Counted from the stretch's first letter, positions 8,540-18,368 are shown. The stretch is 25,000 nucleotides of DNA from Cryptomeria japonica (GCF_030272615.1 NW_026729189.1:7501-32500); one strand, 5' to 3'. Notes: generated from the letters alone by a model not told the origin. A program made the numbers and translations.

Positions 8540-10531
8540 CTTGGTGCGCACAACTTGCCTGGGCTGCACACCAGGGCGGGCTCAAGATGGCACCCGCGTT
8601 CCGTTTTTTTCACTATCTTTCAAAACGGAAATTTTAAAATCTCGTTTTTTTTTTTTTTTTGCCTTTTCTGGAAATTAGTGAAGGCAGCGCATCAAAGGTG
8701 CGCAATGCTGGTGCGAACCCGGGAGCGCTCCGATGTGTGCTCCAAGGTGCGGCGTGCACGAAGTCCGAGCCCGGCTTGCCCCGGGTGCGCACCTCGCGTG
8801 CACCTTCGCCGGGGTGAGCACCTTGGCTGGGTTGCGCGCCCTGGTGCGCACCAAGGAGCGCTCTGAAGTGTGCTCCAAGGTGCGGCGTGCACGAAGTCGG
8901 AGCTCGGTTTGCCCCGGGTGTGCACCTCGGGTGCGCACCTCGCGTGCACCTTCGCTGCGGTGGGCACCTTGGCTGGGTTGCGCGCCTTGGTGGGCACCAT
9001 GCAGTGCACGAAGTCGGAGCCCGGTTTGCCCCGGGCGCGCACCTCCGCCAGGGTGGGCACCTTGGTGCGCACAACTTGCCTGGGCTGCGCACCAGGAAGG
9101 GCTCAAGATGGCACCCGCGTTCCGTTTTTTTCACTATCTTTCAGAACGGAAATTTTAAAATATCGTTTTTTTTTGCCTTTTCTGGAAATTAGTGAAGGCA
9201 GCGCATCAAAGGTGCGCAACGCTGGTGCGAACCTGGGAGCGCTCCGATGTGTGCTCCAAGGTGCGGCGTGCACGAAGTCGGAGCCCGGTTTGCCCCGGGT
9301 GCGCCCTGGTGGGCACCATGGTGCGCACCAAGGAGCGCTCCGAAGTGTGCTCCAAGGTGCGGCCTGCACGAAGTCGGAGCCCGGTTTGCCCCGGGCGTGC
9401 ACCGCAGGTGGGCACCTTGGTGCGCATGCCTTGCCTGGGCTGCGCACCAGGGCGGGCTCAAGATGGCACCCGCGTTCCGTTTTTTTCACTATCTTTCAAA
9501 ACGGAAATTTTAAAATCTCATTTTTTTTTGCCTTTTCTGGAAATTAGTGAAGGCAGCGCATCAAAGGTGCGCACCTCGCTGCCCACCACGGTGCGCAACG
9601 CCGGTGGGCACCCGGGAGTGCTTCGAAGTGTGCTCCAAGGTGCTGCGTGCACGTTGTCGGAGCCCGGTTTGCCCCGGGTGCGCACCTCGCGTGCACCTTC
9701 GTCGGGGTGGGCACCTTGGCTGGGTTTGCCCCGGCTGCGCTCCGAAGCGGGGTTATTGGAGCGCCGCCTCTTTTTTTGTCGGAGCGTTTGGTGGGGTTTC
9801 TCGCATTGGCTCTTCCCAGGCCCGGTTGCCACCCTGGCGCGCACGAAGTCGGAAGTAGGGTTAATTGCCCGGGTGCGCACCTTTGCCAGGGTGGGCACCT
9901 TACCTGGGCTGTGCACCAGGGCGGGCTCAAGATGGCACCCGCGTTCCGTTTTTTTCACTATCTTTCAAAACGGAAATTTTAAAATCTCCTCTTTTTTTTG
10001 CCTTTTCTGGAAATTAGTGAAGGCAGCGCATCAAAGGTGCGCACCTCGCTGCCCACCTTGGTGTGCTCTGAGGTGCGCACCCGGGAGCGCTACGAAGTGT
10101 GCTCCAAGGTGCGGCGTGCACGTTGTCGGAGCCCGGTTTGCCCCGGGTGCGCACCTCGCCTGCACCTTGGCCGGGGTGGGCACCCTGGCTGGGTTTGCCC
10201 AGGGTGCGCTCCGAAGCGGGGTTACTGGAGCGCCCCCTCTTTTTTTGTCAGAGCGTTTGGTGGGGTTTCTCGCATTGGCTCTTCCCAGGCCCGGTTGTTG
10301 GGTGCGCTCCCACCCTGGCGCGCGCGAAGTTGGAAGTTGGGTTAATTGCCCGGGCGCGCACCTTCGCCAGGGTGGGCACCTTGGTGCGCACACCTTGGCT
10401 GGGCTGCGCACCAGGGCGGGCTCAAGATGGCACCAGCATTCCCTTTTTCTCACTATCTTTCAAAACGGAAATTTTAAAATCTCGTTTTTTTTTGCCTTTT
10501 ATGGAAATTAGTGAAGGCATCGCATCAAAGG
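8540..10531. repeat. Four GC/AT composite modules, unit 2
   Basis: Counterpart of 2507-4497, with AT-rich blocks at 8584-8698, 9105-9212, 9460-9567, 9929-10037 and 10424-10531. It holds the homopolymer expansion and three of the four substitutions that separate units 1 and 2. Confidence 0.85.
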
Positions 10532-11964
10532 TGCGCACCTCGCTGCCCACCTTGGTGTGCTCCGAGGTGCCCACCACGGTGCGCTCCGAGGTGCCCACCA
10601 CGGTGCGCAACGCCGGTGCGAACCCGGGAGCGCCCCGATGTGTGCTCCAAGGTGCGGCGTGCACGAAGCCGGACCCCGGTTTGCCCCGGGTGCGCACCTC
10701 GCGTGCACCTTGGTGCGCACACCTTGGCTGGGTTGCGCGGCCTGGTGGGCACCATGGTGCGCACCAAGGAGCGCTCCAAAGTGTGCTCCAAGGTGCGGCG
10801 TGCACGAAGTCCTAGCCCGGTTTGCCCCGGGTGCGCACCTTCGCCGCGGTGGGCACCATGGCGTGCACGAAGTCGGAGCCCGGTTTGCCCCGGGTGCGCA
10901 CCTCGCGTGCACCTTCGCCGGGGTGGGCACCTCGGCTGGGTTGCGCGCCCTGGTGCGCACCAAGGAGCGCTCCGAAGTGTGCTCCAAGGTGCGGCGTGCA
11001 CGAAGTCGGAGCCCGGTTTGCCCCGGGTGCGCACCTTCGCCGCGGTGGGCACCCTGGTGCGCACCATGGCGTGCACGAAGTCGGAGCCCGGTTTGCCCCG
11101 GGTGCGCACCTCGCGTGCACCTTCGGCGGGGTTGCGCGCCCTGGTGCGCACCAAGGAGCGCTCCGAAGTGTGCTCCAAGGTGCGGCGTGCACGAAGTCGG
11201 AGCCCGGTTTGCCCCGGGTGCGCACCTCGCGTGCACCTTCGGCGGGGTTGCGCGCCCTGGTGGGCACCATGGTGCGCACCAAGGAGCGCTCCGAAGTGTG
11301 CTCCAAGGTGCGGCGTGCACGAAGTCGGAGCCCGGTTTGCCCCGGGTGCGCACCTCGCGTGCACCTTCGCCGCGGTGGGCACCATGGCGTGCACGAAGTC
11401 GGAGCCCGGTTTGCCCCGGGTGCGCACCTCGCGTGCACCTTCGCCGGGGTGGGCACCTCGGCTGGGTTGCGCGCCCTGGTGCGCACCAAGGAGCGCTCCG
11501 AAGTGTGCTCCAAGGTGCGGCGTGCACGAAGTCGGAGCCCGGTTTGCCCCGGGTGCGCACCTCGCGTGCACCTTCGCCGCGGTGGGCACCATGGCGTGCA
11601 CGAAGTCGGAGCCCGGTTTGCCCCGGGTGCGCACCCCGCGTGCACCTTCGCCGGGGTGGGCACCTCGGCTGGGTTGCGCGCCCTGGTGCGCACCAAGGAG
11701 CGCTCCGAAGTGTGCTCCAAGGTGCGGCGTGCACGAAGTCGGAGCCCGGTTTGCCCCGGGTGCGCACCTCGCGTGCACCTTCGCCGCGGTGGGCACCTTG
11801 GCTGGGTTGGGCACCATTGAGCGCTCCGAAGTGTGCTCCAAGGTGCGCACCATGGCCCTCCAAGGTGCGCAGCATGGCGTGCACGAAGTCGGAGCCCGGT
11901 TTGCCCCGGGTGCGCACCTCGCGTGCACCTTCGCCAGGGTGGGCACCTCGGTGCGCACACCTTC
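10532..11964. repeat. 207-bp-period GC-rich tandem array, unit 2
   Basis: Counterpart of 4498-5930. Repeat phrases begin at 11312, 11519 and 11726. The long open frames here are again repeat artefacts. Confidence 0.88.
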
Positions 11965-12067
11965 TCAATGTTTTCTTGCCTTTTCTGGAAATTGGTGAAG
12001 GCAGCGCATCAAAGGTGCGCACCTCGGTGTGCTCCGAGGTGCGAACCCGAGAGCGCTCCGAGGTGCC
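11965..12067. repeat. Truncated AT-rich block and unit junction, unit 2
   Basis: Counterpart of 5931-6033. The partial AT-rich block ends at 12015, and the next unit starts at 12068. Confidence 0.65.
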
Positions 12068-12637
12068 CACGAAGTCGAAAGTCGGGTTAATTGCATTGTT
12101 TTCCCCGGGTGCGCTCCGAGGTGCGCAACATCGGTGCGCACCAAGGAGGGCTCCGAAGTGTGCTCCAAGGTGCGCACGATTCGGAGCTCGGTTTGCCCGG
12201 GGTGCGCACACCTTGGCTGGGTTGCGCACCCTTTGTGCGCTCCAAGGTGCGCACGAAGTCGGAGCTCGGTTTGCCCCGGGTGCGCACCTTCGCCAGGGTG
12301 CGCACCTTGATGCGCACGCCTTGGCTGGGCTGCGCACCTTGGTGGGCGCCATGGTGCGCACCTTTCGTGCGCTCCAAGGTGCGCACGAAGTCGGAGCTCG
12401 GTTTGCCCCGGGTGCGCACCTTGGTGGGCGCCATGGTGCACTCCGAGGTGCCCAAGATTGGTGCGCACCAAGGAGCGCTCCGAAGTGCGCTCCAAGGTGC
12501 GCAGGTGCGCGCGAAGTCGAAAGTTGGGTTAATTGTCCGGTTTGCCTCGGGTGCGCACCTTGCGTGCACCTTCGCCAGGGTGGGCGCCTTGGTGCGCACA
12601 CCTTGGCTGGGCTGCGCACCCGGGCGCGCACACCTTG
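12068..12637. repeat. GC-rich GTGCGCAC array, unit 3
   Basis: Counterpart of 1-570. Confidence 0.85.
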
Positions 12638-12754
12638 GCACCCGCGTTTCCTTCATTTTAAATTTTTTTTTTTTACAATCTCTCAAGTGGGAAATTCTAT
12701 AATCTCAACTTTTTTTGCCTTTTCAGGAAACTTTTGAATGGAGCGCATCATTGG
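12638..12754. repeat. AT-rich block, divergent copy, unit 3
   Basis: Counterpart of 571-687. It is the rightmost AT-rich block in the window. Confidence 0.75.
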
Positions 12755-13187
12755 TGCGCTCCGAAGTGTGCTCCAAGGTGCGCACCTCTGGTGTGCTCCA
12801 AAGCTCTCTCCAGCTGCGTGCACCTGCCCCGGCCGCGCACCCGGCCCCGCCCAGCTTCGCTCACCTGTCCCGGGCGTCTGGTGCGGAACCTTAGAGTAAG
12901 AAACATCACCGTGCACCTTGGCCAACGTGCGCGACTCGACCGAGCGCGCACTGGCCGAGGTGCACACCGATTTCACCTGGGTGCGCGCGCAGCACCTCGG
13001 GCGCACCGGGGTGCGCGCACAACGCCCGGGTTGCACCGTGGCCTGTGTGCTCGGGGCGCCTCGGGTGCGCGCTCGGTGTCGCCCCCGCGCGCGCGGTAGT
13101 GCGGGCAGCGCACCCCGGCCCGGCCCGGCCCCGACGAGAACGCAAACGGGCAAAAGGTTTATTCAAATAGCATTGCGACGCCCGGCG
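12755..13187. other. Spacer 3' of 5S copy 3, no gene
   Basis: Counterpart of 688-1120, with one substitution at 12811 (T to C). Confidence 0.6.
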
Positions 13188-13200
13188 AAAAACTAAGAAA
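13188..13200 (-). terminator. Weakened Pol III terminator of 5S copy 3
   Basis: The minus strand reads TTTCTTAGTTTTT. A C replaces T inside the first T-run (plus-strand G at 13197), leaving three T, so only the distal run of five T (13188-13192) remains as a full signal. Transcripts from this copy may end about 8-13 nt later than those of copies 1 and 2. Confidence 0.75.
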
Positions 13201-13318
13201 GGGTGCAACACCGGGACTTCCCGGGAGGTCACCCATCCTAGTACTACTCCGGCCCAAGCGCGCTTAACTGCGGAGTTCTGATGGGATCCGGTGCACTAAC
13301 GCTGGTATGATCGCACCC
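13199..13318 (-). rRNA. 5S ribosomal RNA, copy 3 (variant)
   Basis: Same 118-nt body (13201-13318) as copies 1 and 2 except plus-strand T at 13239, which makes nt 80 of the RNA A instead of G (ACTAGGATGGG rather than ACTGGGATGGG). This is the first base of the C box region. A at this place is the usual state in flowering-plant 5S genes, so the change need not inactivate the gene. The A box and helix I strands are intact. It is probably functional, though the altered terminator leaves some doubt. Confidence 0.93.
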
Positions 13319-13348
13319 GTTATGAGCTTGTCGCAGTGTGTACTTAGC
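13319..13348 (-). promoter_or_regulatory. 5S copy 3 upstream region
   Basis: Identical to copies 1 and 2: C at -1 and TAAGTA at 13341-13346. Confidence 0.5.
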
Positions 13349-13716
13349 AAACCGCGACCCACGTGCGAATCCACCCCGGCCACCCACCCCCGTCGAGGTG
13401 CACACCCTCCCTCGCGAAGTGCGCCCCGTTCGCCAAGTGTGAGCCCTGCCCGGGTGCGCGCACCTTGCTAGGGCGTCGGGTGTGCACCCGGCCCGGCCTA
13501 CGTGCGTGCACCTGGACGGGGCGTCGTGTGCGTGCAGTGTCCCGTCTGCAACGCGGTGCCCACACACCACCTCGGGCGCAACGACCTGCGCTCACATGTG
13601 GGCCGAGTGCACCTTGGTGCATGTTCGGGGCGCCTCGGGTGCACGCTCGATCTTGCCCCGGTGCACCAAGGCGCTCGGTTTGCCCCGGGTGCGCACTTGG
13701 TGCAAGGTGGGCACCC
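13349..13716. other. Spacer upstream of 5S copy 3, no gene
   Basis: Counterpart of 1282-1649, with CACGTG at 13360-13365. Confidence 0.55.
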
Positions 13717-14107
13717 AAAATAGGGATCAAGCACCAAAACACAAGTTTCGGGATGCAAAATGGGACCCAAGGACCACAAATGCGTTCCAAGACCCATGAT
13801 GGGTCCACGAGAACAAAAATGTGTTCCGAGACTTAATAAACAAATATTGGGTTTTAGGAGAAGAAACATGCTCTGATGCCCAAAACGAGAATCGACCCCG
13901 AAAAGGCCACAGGCCAAAAGTGGGATGCGAGACAAAAAAAAATGGGACCCGAGGACCAAAATTGGGTTCCCAGGTCGAAGACAGGGCAACCGGACAAGAA
14001 ACGACCTCTAAGGCTCGAAATGAGTCCCGACGACTAAAACTTGACAAGAAGCACCCATCAGGCACCCAACTCGACACCCATGGGATGCCGACCCACCCGG
14101 GCTTCCA
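13717..14107. other. Non-repetitive AT-richer segment, unit 3
   Basis: Counterpart of 1650-2040. It carries C at the base that is T in unit 2 (7792). Confidence 0.5.
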
Positions 14108-14573
14108 CCTAGCACACCTTGGCACCCACCCACCCTCGCACCCAACCTCGCACCCAACTTAGCACCTTTGAACCCACATTGGCACTCACCCTGACCCTGG
14201 CACCTTGGAACCCACATTGGCACTCACCTTGACCCTGGCACCCACCTTTGCACTCACCTTGGGACCCACCCTGGCTCCCACCTCGGCACCCACCCAGACA
14301 CCCACCTTGGTTCCTTGGCACCCACCTTGGATCCTTGGCACCCACCCCGACACCCACCTTGGCACGCAACTTGGCTACTTGCCACCCACCTTGGCTCCTT
14401 GACGCCCACCCCGACAACCACCCCGTGACCTACCCTGGCTAGGGTTGGTGCACACCCACCCTGGTGCCCACCTTGGCACCCACCCCATGACCCACCTTGG
14501 CACGCACCTTAGTACCCACCCTGTTACCCACCCTAGGACCCACCCCGTGACCCACCTTGGCCAGGGTGGGTGC
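14108..14573. repeat. CACCC minisatellite, unit 3
   Basis: Counterpart of 2041-2506 with T at 14522. It runs without interruption into the degenerate CACCC array that follows. Confidence 0.85.
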
Positions 14574-15785
14574 ACCCACCCTGGTGCCCACCTTGGCACC
14601 CACCCATCCTAGCACCCAGCCTGTGACCGGGCTTGGAACCCAACCTTGCACCCGTCTTGGCCAGTGTGGGTGCGCACCCATCCTGGCACCCACGTTGTGA
14701 CACACCCTTTAACCCACGCACCCTAGCAGCCACGTTGGCACCCACCTTGGAACACAACCTAGCAACTTGGCACCCACCCCGTGACCCACCTTGGCATCCA
14801 CCATAGCAGTCGCCCACTTGGCACCCACCTTGGAACCCAAGTTGGCACCCACCTCGGCACCCACCTTGACACTTGTGGACCCACCTTGCCACTCACCCTA
14901 GCATCGACCCATCCTAGCACCCACCCTGGCACCTTTGCACCCTAGCACTCACCCATCCTAGCACCTAACCTGTGACCCACCTTGACACTCACCCTCGCAC
15001 CCACCTTGGAACCCAACCTAGCACCCACCCACCCTGACACCAACCCTAGCACCTACCCACCCTTGCACCCACCCTGTGACCCATCTTGGCACCCACCCAT
15101 CCTACCACTCAACCTATCACCCACCTTCTCACCCACCTTGGCATCCACCTTAGCACCCACCCACACTGGCACCTTGGCACCCACCTCGGGCAAGGTGGGT
15201 GCACACCCACCCTGACACCCAATTTAGAACCAACCGAGCATGTTACCCACCTTGGCACCCACATTGCAGCCCACCCTAGTACCCACCCTATGACCCACAT
15301 TGGCATCCACACCCTAGCACCCAGGCACCTCGACACCCGCCTTGACACGCACCCTAGCACTAAACCTGTGACCCACCTTGGAACTCACCCTAGAACCCAC
15401 CCACCCTGTGAACCACCTTGGCATCCACCTTAGCACCCACCCACCTTGGCACCCACTCTAGCACTCACCCATCCTAACACCCAACTTGTTACCCACCTTG
15501 GCACCCGCCCTCGCGTCCACCTTGAAACCCACCCTAGCACCCACCCACGCAGGAGCCCACCTTGGCACCCAACCTAACACCCACGCATCCTGGCACCCAA
15601 CTTGTGACCCACCTTGGAACCCACCCTAGTACCCACCTTTGAACCCACTATATCACCAACCCACCTTGGCACCCACCCTATGACCCTCTTTGGAATCCAC
15701 CCTAGCACGCACCCACCCTGGCACCCACCATGGAGCGCACCCTAGCACCCACCCACCTCGGCACGCACCTCAACACCCACCTTGG
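14574..15785. repeat. Degenerate CACCC minisatellite
   Basis: About 1.2 kb of short C-rich repeats (CACCCACCTTGGCACC and variants such as CACCCTAGCACC and CCTGTGACCCACC). They are more diverged from one another than those at 2041-2506. The two strands are strongly biased (C-rich plus strand, G-rich minus strand), and short frames on both strands give Thr/His/Pro- or Gly/Trp/Val-rich strings. No gene is seen. Confidence 0.85.
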
Positions 15786-15822
15786 TGTGCGCACTGCGCC
15801 AACCTCTCAAAGACCCTATGTG
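15786..15822 (+). other. Relic of promoter-downstream segment
   Basis: GTGTGCGCACTGCGCC and CAACCTCTCAAAGACCCTATG match the sequence that follows every Pol I-type promoter further right (for example around 16247-16280). No TATATAGGGG precedes it; CACCC minisatellite does instead. It looks like the truncated left edge of the promoter array. Confidence 0.55.
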
Positions 15823-15968
15823 GTGCGCTCCAAAGTGTACACCTTTGGTGCGCTCCAAGGTGCGCACCTTTGGTGCACACCGAGGTGCACACCAAAGTGT
15901 GCACCGAGGTGAGCACCAAAGTGCACTCCAAGGTGCACACCAAGGCGTGCACCTTTGGTGCGGTCAAT
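15823..15968. repeat. GGTGCGCACC-like short repeats
   Basis: About 146 bp of CACCTTTGGTGCGCTCCAAGG-type sequence in which GGTGC and GCACC alternate. It ends in ACCTTTGGTGCGGTCAATGC, a phrase repeated in the insertion near 16327-16345. It joins the left spacer vocabulary to the promoter array. Confidence 0.6.
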
Positions 15969-16028
15969 GCAAACGAATTCGGAAGTTGGGGTCGATGTCC
16001 TAATCGCTGCTGCAGACTACACGTATGA

Positions 16029-16060
16029 GAATCGGACAAATAGCTTTATATAGGGGAGGT
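16029..16060 (+). promoter_or_regulatory. Pol I-type spacer promoter 1
   Basis: TATATAGGGG at 16047-16056, preceded by GAATCGGACAAATAGC. The match is to the plant Pol I initiator TATATA(A/G)GGGG, with the start expected at the last A. This copy has one extra T between the CAAATAGC element and TATATA, unlike all the others, so its spacing is altered. Confidence 0.7.
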
Positions 16061-16186
16061 GTTGCGTTTGATGGGTCGACTCCCCTGGTTGTGTGCACTG
16101 CACCAACTTCAAAGACCCTGTCTTGTTTAAGAAGTCAAAAGTTGGGGTGGATGTCCTAATCATTGCTGCAGTCTACGCATGTATGA

Positions 16187-16217
16187 GAATCAGACAAATA
16201 GCTTATATAGGGGAGGT
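16187..16217 (+). promoter_or_regulatory. Pol I-type spacer promoter 2
   Basis: TATATAGGGG at 16204-16213, with the GAATCAGACAAATAGCT upstream form. The start-proximal AGGGGAG is matched by CTCCCCT about 25 bp downstream. Confidence 0.72.
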
Positions 16218-16406
16218 GTTGCATTCGGTGGGTTGACTCCCCTGGTTGTGCGCACTGCGCCAACCTCAAAGACCCCGCATAGCAGAAGAAGTCGGAAGTC
16301 GGATTTTGGTGAGCACCAAGGCGTGCACCTTTGGTGCGGTCAACGCAGACGAATTCAGAAGTTGGGGTGGATGTCCTAATCGTTGTTGCAGGCTACACAT
16401 GTATGA

Positions 16407-16437
16407 GAATCAGACAAATAGCTTATATAGGGGAGGT
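16407..16437 (+). promoter_or_regulatory. Pol I-type spacer promoter 3
   Basis: TATATAGGGG at 16424-16433. The downstream partner of GGGGAG is CTCCCT here, so one pair becomes a G-U type in RNA. It follows the 63-bp insertion in this unit. Confidence 0.72.
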
Positions 16438-16563
16438 GTTGGGTTTGATGGGTCAACTCCCTTGGTTGTGCGCATTACGCCAACCTCAAAGACCTTGTTT
16501 TCGTTAAGAAGTCAAAAGTTGGGGTCAATGTCCTAATGGCTCCTGTAGGCTACACATGTATGA

Positions 16564-16594
16564 GAATCGGACAAATAGCTTATATAGGGGAGGT
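16564..16594 (+). promoter_or_regulatory. Pol I-type spacer promoter 4
   Basis: TATATAGGGG at 16581-16590, with the GAATCGGACAAATAGCT form upstream. Confidence 0.72.
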
Positions 16595-16720
16595 GTTGGG
16601 TTTGATGGGTCGACTCCCCTGGTTGTGCGCATTACGTCAACCTCAAAGACCTTGTTTTCGTTAAGAAGTCAAAAGTTGGGGTCGATGTCCTAATTGCTCC
16701 TGTAGACTACACATGTATGA

Positions 16721-16751
16721 GAATCAGACAAATAGCTTATATAGGGGAGGT
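16721..16751 (+). promoter_or_regulatory. Pol I-type spacer promoter 5
   Basis: TATATAGGGG at 16738-16747, with the GAATCAGACAAATAGCT form upstream. Confidence 0.72.
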
Positions 16752-16877
16752 GTTGGGTTTGATGGGTTGACTCCCCTAGTTGTTCGCATTACACCAACCT
16801 CAAAGACCTTGTTTTCGTTTAGAAGCCGAAAGTTGGGGTCGATGTCCTAATTGCTCCTGCAGGCTACGCATGTATGA

Positions 16878-16908
16878 GAATCAGACAAATAGCTTATATA
16901 GGGGAGGT
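16878..16908 (+). promoter_or_regulatory. Pol I-type spacer promoter 6
   Basis: TATATAGGGG at 16895-16904. It is the last of the 157-bp family and is followed within about 140 bp by the 38/52-bp array. Confidence 0.72.
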
Positions 16909-17040
16909 GTTGGGTTTGATGGGTCGACTCCCCTGGTTGTGCGCATTGCGCCAACCTCAAAGACCCTGCATTGCGGATGAAGTCGAAAGTCAGAGTTTGG
17001 TGTGCTACAAGGTGTGGTCGAAGGTGCTCACCTAGGTGTG

Positions 17041-17662
17041 CACCTTTGGAGCGCAGGAAAAGTGCCCTCCAAAAGTGCGCACCTTTGGAGTGCACAAAAG
17101 TGCCCTCCAAAAGTGCGCACCTTTGGAGCGCACAAAAGTGCCCTCCAAAAAGTGCCCTCCAAAAGTGCGCACCTTTGGAGCGCACAAAAGTGCCCTCCAA
17201 AAAGTGCCCTCCAAAAGTGCGCACCTTTGGAGTGCAGAAAAGTGCCCTCCAAAAAGTGCCCTCCAAAAGTGTGCACCTTTGGAGTGCACAAAAGTGCCCT
17301 CCAAAAGTGCGCACCTTTGGAGCGCAGAAAAGTGCCCTCCAAAAAGTGCCCTCCAAAAGTGCGCACCTTTGGAGCGCAGAAAAGTGCCCTCCAAAAAGTG
17401 CCCTCCAAAAGTGCGCACCTTTGGAGCGCAGAAAAGTGCCCTCCAAAAAGTGCCCTCCAAAAGTGCGCACCTTTGGAGCGCAGAAAAGTGCCCTCCAAAA
17501 AGTGCCCTCCAAAAGTGCGCACCTTTGGAGCGCACAAAAGTGCCCTCCAAAAAGTGCCCTCCAAAAGTGCGCACCTTTGGAGCGCACAAAAGTGCCCTCC
17601 AAAAGTGCGCACCTTTGGAGCGCACAAAAGTGCCCTCCAAAAGTGCGCACTTTTGGTGCGCA
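17041..17662. repeat. 38/52-bp tandem array between promoter groups
   Basis: Built from AAAAGTGCCCTCC and AAAAGTGCGCACC followed by TTTGGAGCGCAC. Intervals are 38 bp, or 52 bp when the AAAAAGTGCCCTCC segment is doubled. Each copy contains a GTGCGC/GCGCAC inverted pair around ACCTTTGGA. The regular period and lack of stops give frames of 212-322 codons on both strands with repeated Lys/Ser/Pro or Phe/Gly/Leu strings, which are artefacts. Confidence 0.88.
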
Positions 17663-17746
17663 CCAAGGCGCTGGTTCGGTCGTTGCAGGCGAGTTCGGAA
17701 GTTGGGGTCGATGTCCTGAGCGGAGGTGCAAACTACACAGGTGTCG

Positions 17747-17777
17747 GAATCGGACAAATAGCTTATATAGGGGAGGT
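17747..17777 (+). promoter_or_regulatory. Pol I-type spacer promoter 7
   Basis: TATATAGGGG at 17764-17773. It is the first of the 311-bp family, immediately right of the 38/52-bp array. Confidence 0.72.
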
Positions 17778-18057
17778 GTATGCTTCGATGGGTCGACTCC
17801 CCAGGTTGAGCGCACCGCGCCAACCTCAAAGACCCTACGGTATGGATGAAGTCGGAAGTTGGGTCCGATGACCGATTCGATTAGTAGGTATGCTCATGAG
17901 GTCGGAATTTGGGTCCGATGACCTGCCATGTGCAGGAAGGCGAATGTTGGCACTGTGCGTTGCAAGGTGCACACCAAGGTGCTGGTGCGGTCTTTTTAGT
18001 CGAGTTCGGAAGTTGGGGTCGATGTCCTGATCGGAGGTGCAAGCTACACAGGTGTGG

Positions 18058-18088
18058 GAATCGGACAAATAGCTTATATAGGGGAGGT
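18058..18088 (+). promoter_or_regulatory. Pol I-type spacer promoter 8
   Basis: TATATAGGGG at 18075-18084, preceded by GGGAATCGGACAAATAGCT. Confidence 0.72.
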
Positions 18089-18368
18089 GTATGCTTCGTT
18101 GGGTCGACTCCCCGGGTTGAGCGCACCGCGCCAACCTCAAAGACCCTACGGTATGGATGAAGTCGGAAGTTGGGTCCGATGACCGATTCGATATGTAGGC
18201 ATACTCGCGAGGTCAGAATTTGGGTCCGATGACCTGCCATGTGCAGGAAGGCGAATGTTGGCACTGTGCGTTGCAAGGTGCGCACCAAGGCGCTGGTTCG
18301 GTCGTTGCAGGCGAGTTCGGAAGTTGGGGTCGATGTCCTGATCGGAGGTGCAAACTACACAGGTGTGG

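Larger units (their letters stand above)
6034..12067. repeat. 6.03-kb higher-order repeat, unit 2
   Basis: Complete copy, 6034 bp. Differences from unit 1 that I found: T at 7792, G at 8721, A at 9406, G at 10187, and a T-run of 16 instead of 15 at 8645-8660. All subregions are present in the same order, including a full 5S gene. Identity is above 99.8% on this by-eye count. Confidence 0.93.
12068..14573. repeat. 6.03-kb higher-order repeat, unit 3, broken
   Basis: Only the first 2506 bp of the unit are present. Similarity stops after 14573, inside the GGGTGGGTGC at the end of the CACCC minisatellite, where units 1 and 2 continue with CTTGGTGCGC and this copy continues with ACCCACC. Private differences found: C at 12811, G at 13197, T at 13239 and T at 14522. 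Two of the four fall in the 5S gene and its terminator. Confidence 0.92.
15969..16981 (+). repeat. 157-bp promoter-bearing repeat family (six units)
   Basis: Six units, with promoter cores 157, 220, 157, 157 and 157 bp apart. Each contains AAGTTGGGGTCGATGTCC, a TGTATGAGAATC phrase, the promoter core, then GGGTCGACTCCCCTGG and CAACCTCAAAGACC. The 220-bp interval holds a 63-bp insertion (about 16285-16350) rich in the GCACCTTTGGTGCGG phrase. These are typical of rDNA spacer-promoter repeats. Confidence 0.85.

Noticed and set aside
14574-15785. G-quadruplex-forming array on the minus strand
   Set aside because: G-runs on the minus strand are mostly three Gs but irregularly spaced, and I cannot score them without computation, so no claim is made.
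17041-17662. CRISPR-like regular array
   Set aside because: There are no unique spacers: both alternating segments repeat. The 5S genes and Pol I elements show a eukaryotic nuclear origin.
16847-17871. Overlapping 212-322 codon frames on both strands
   Set aside because: They are translations of the 38/52-bp array, open in several frames at once, with no domain.
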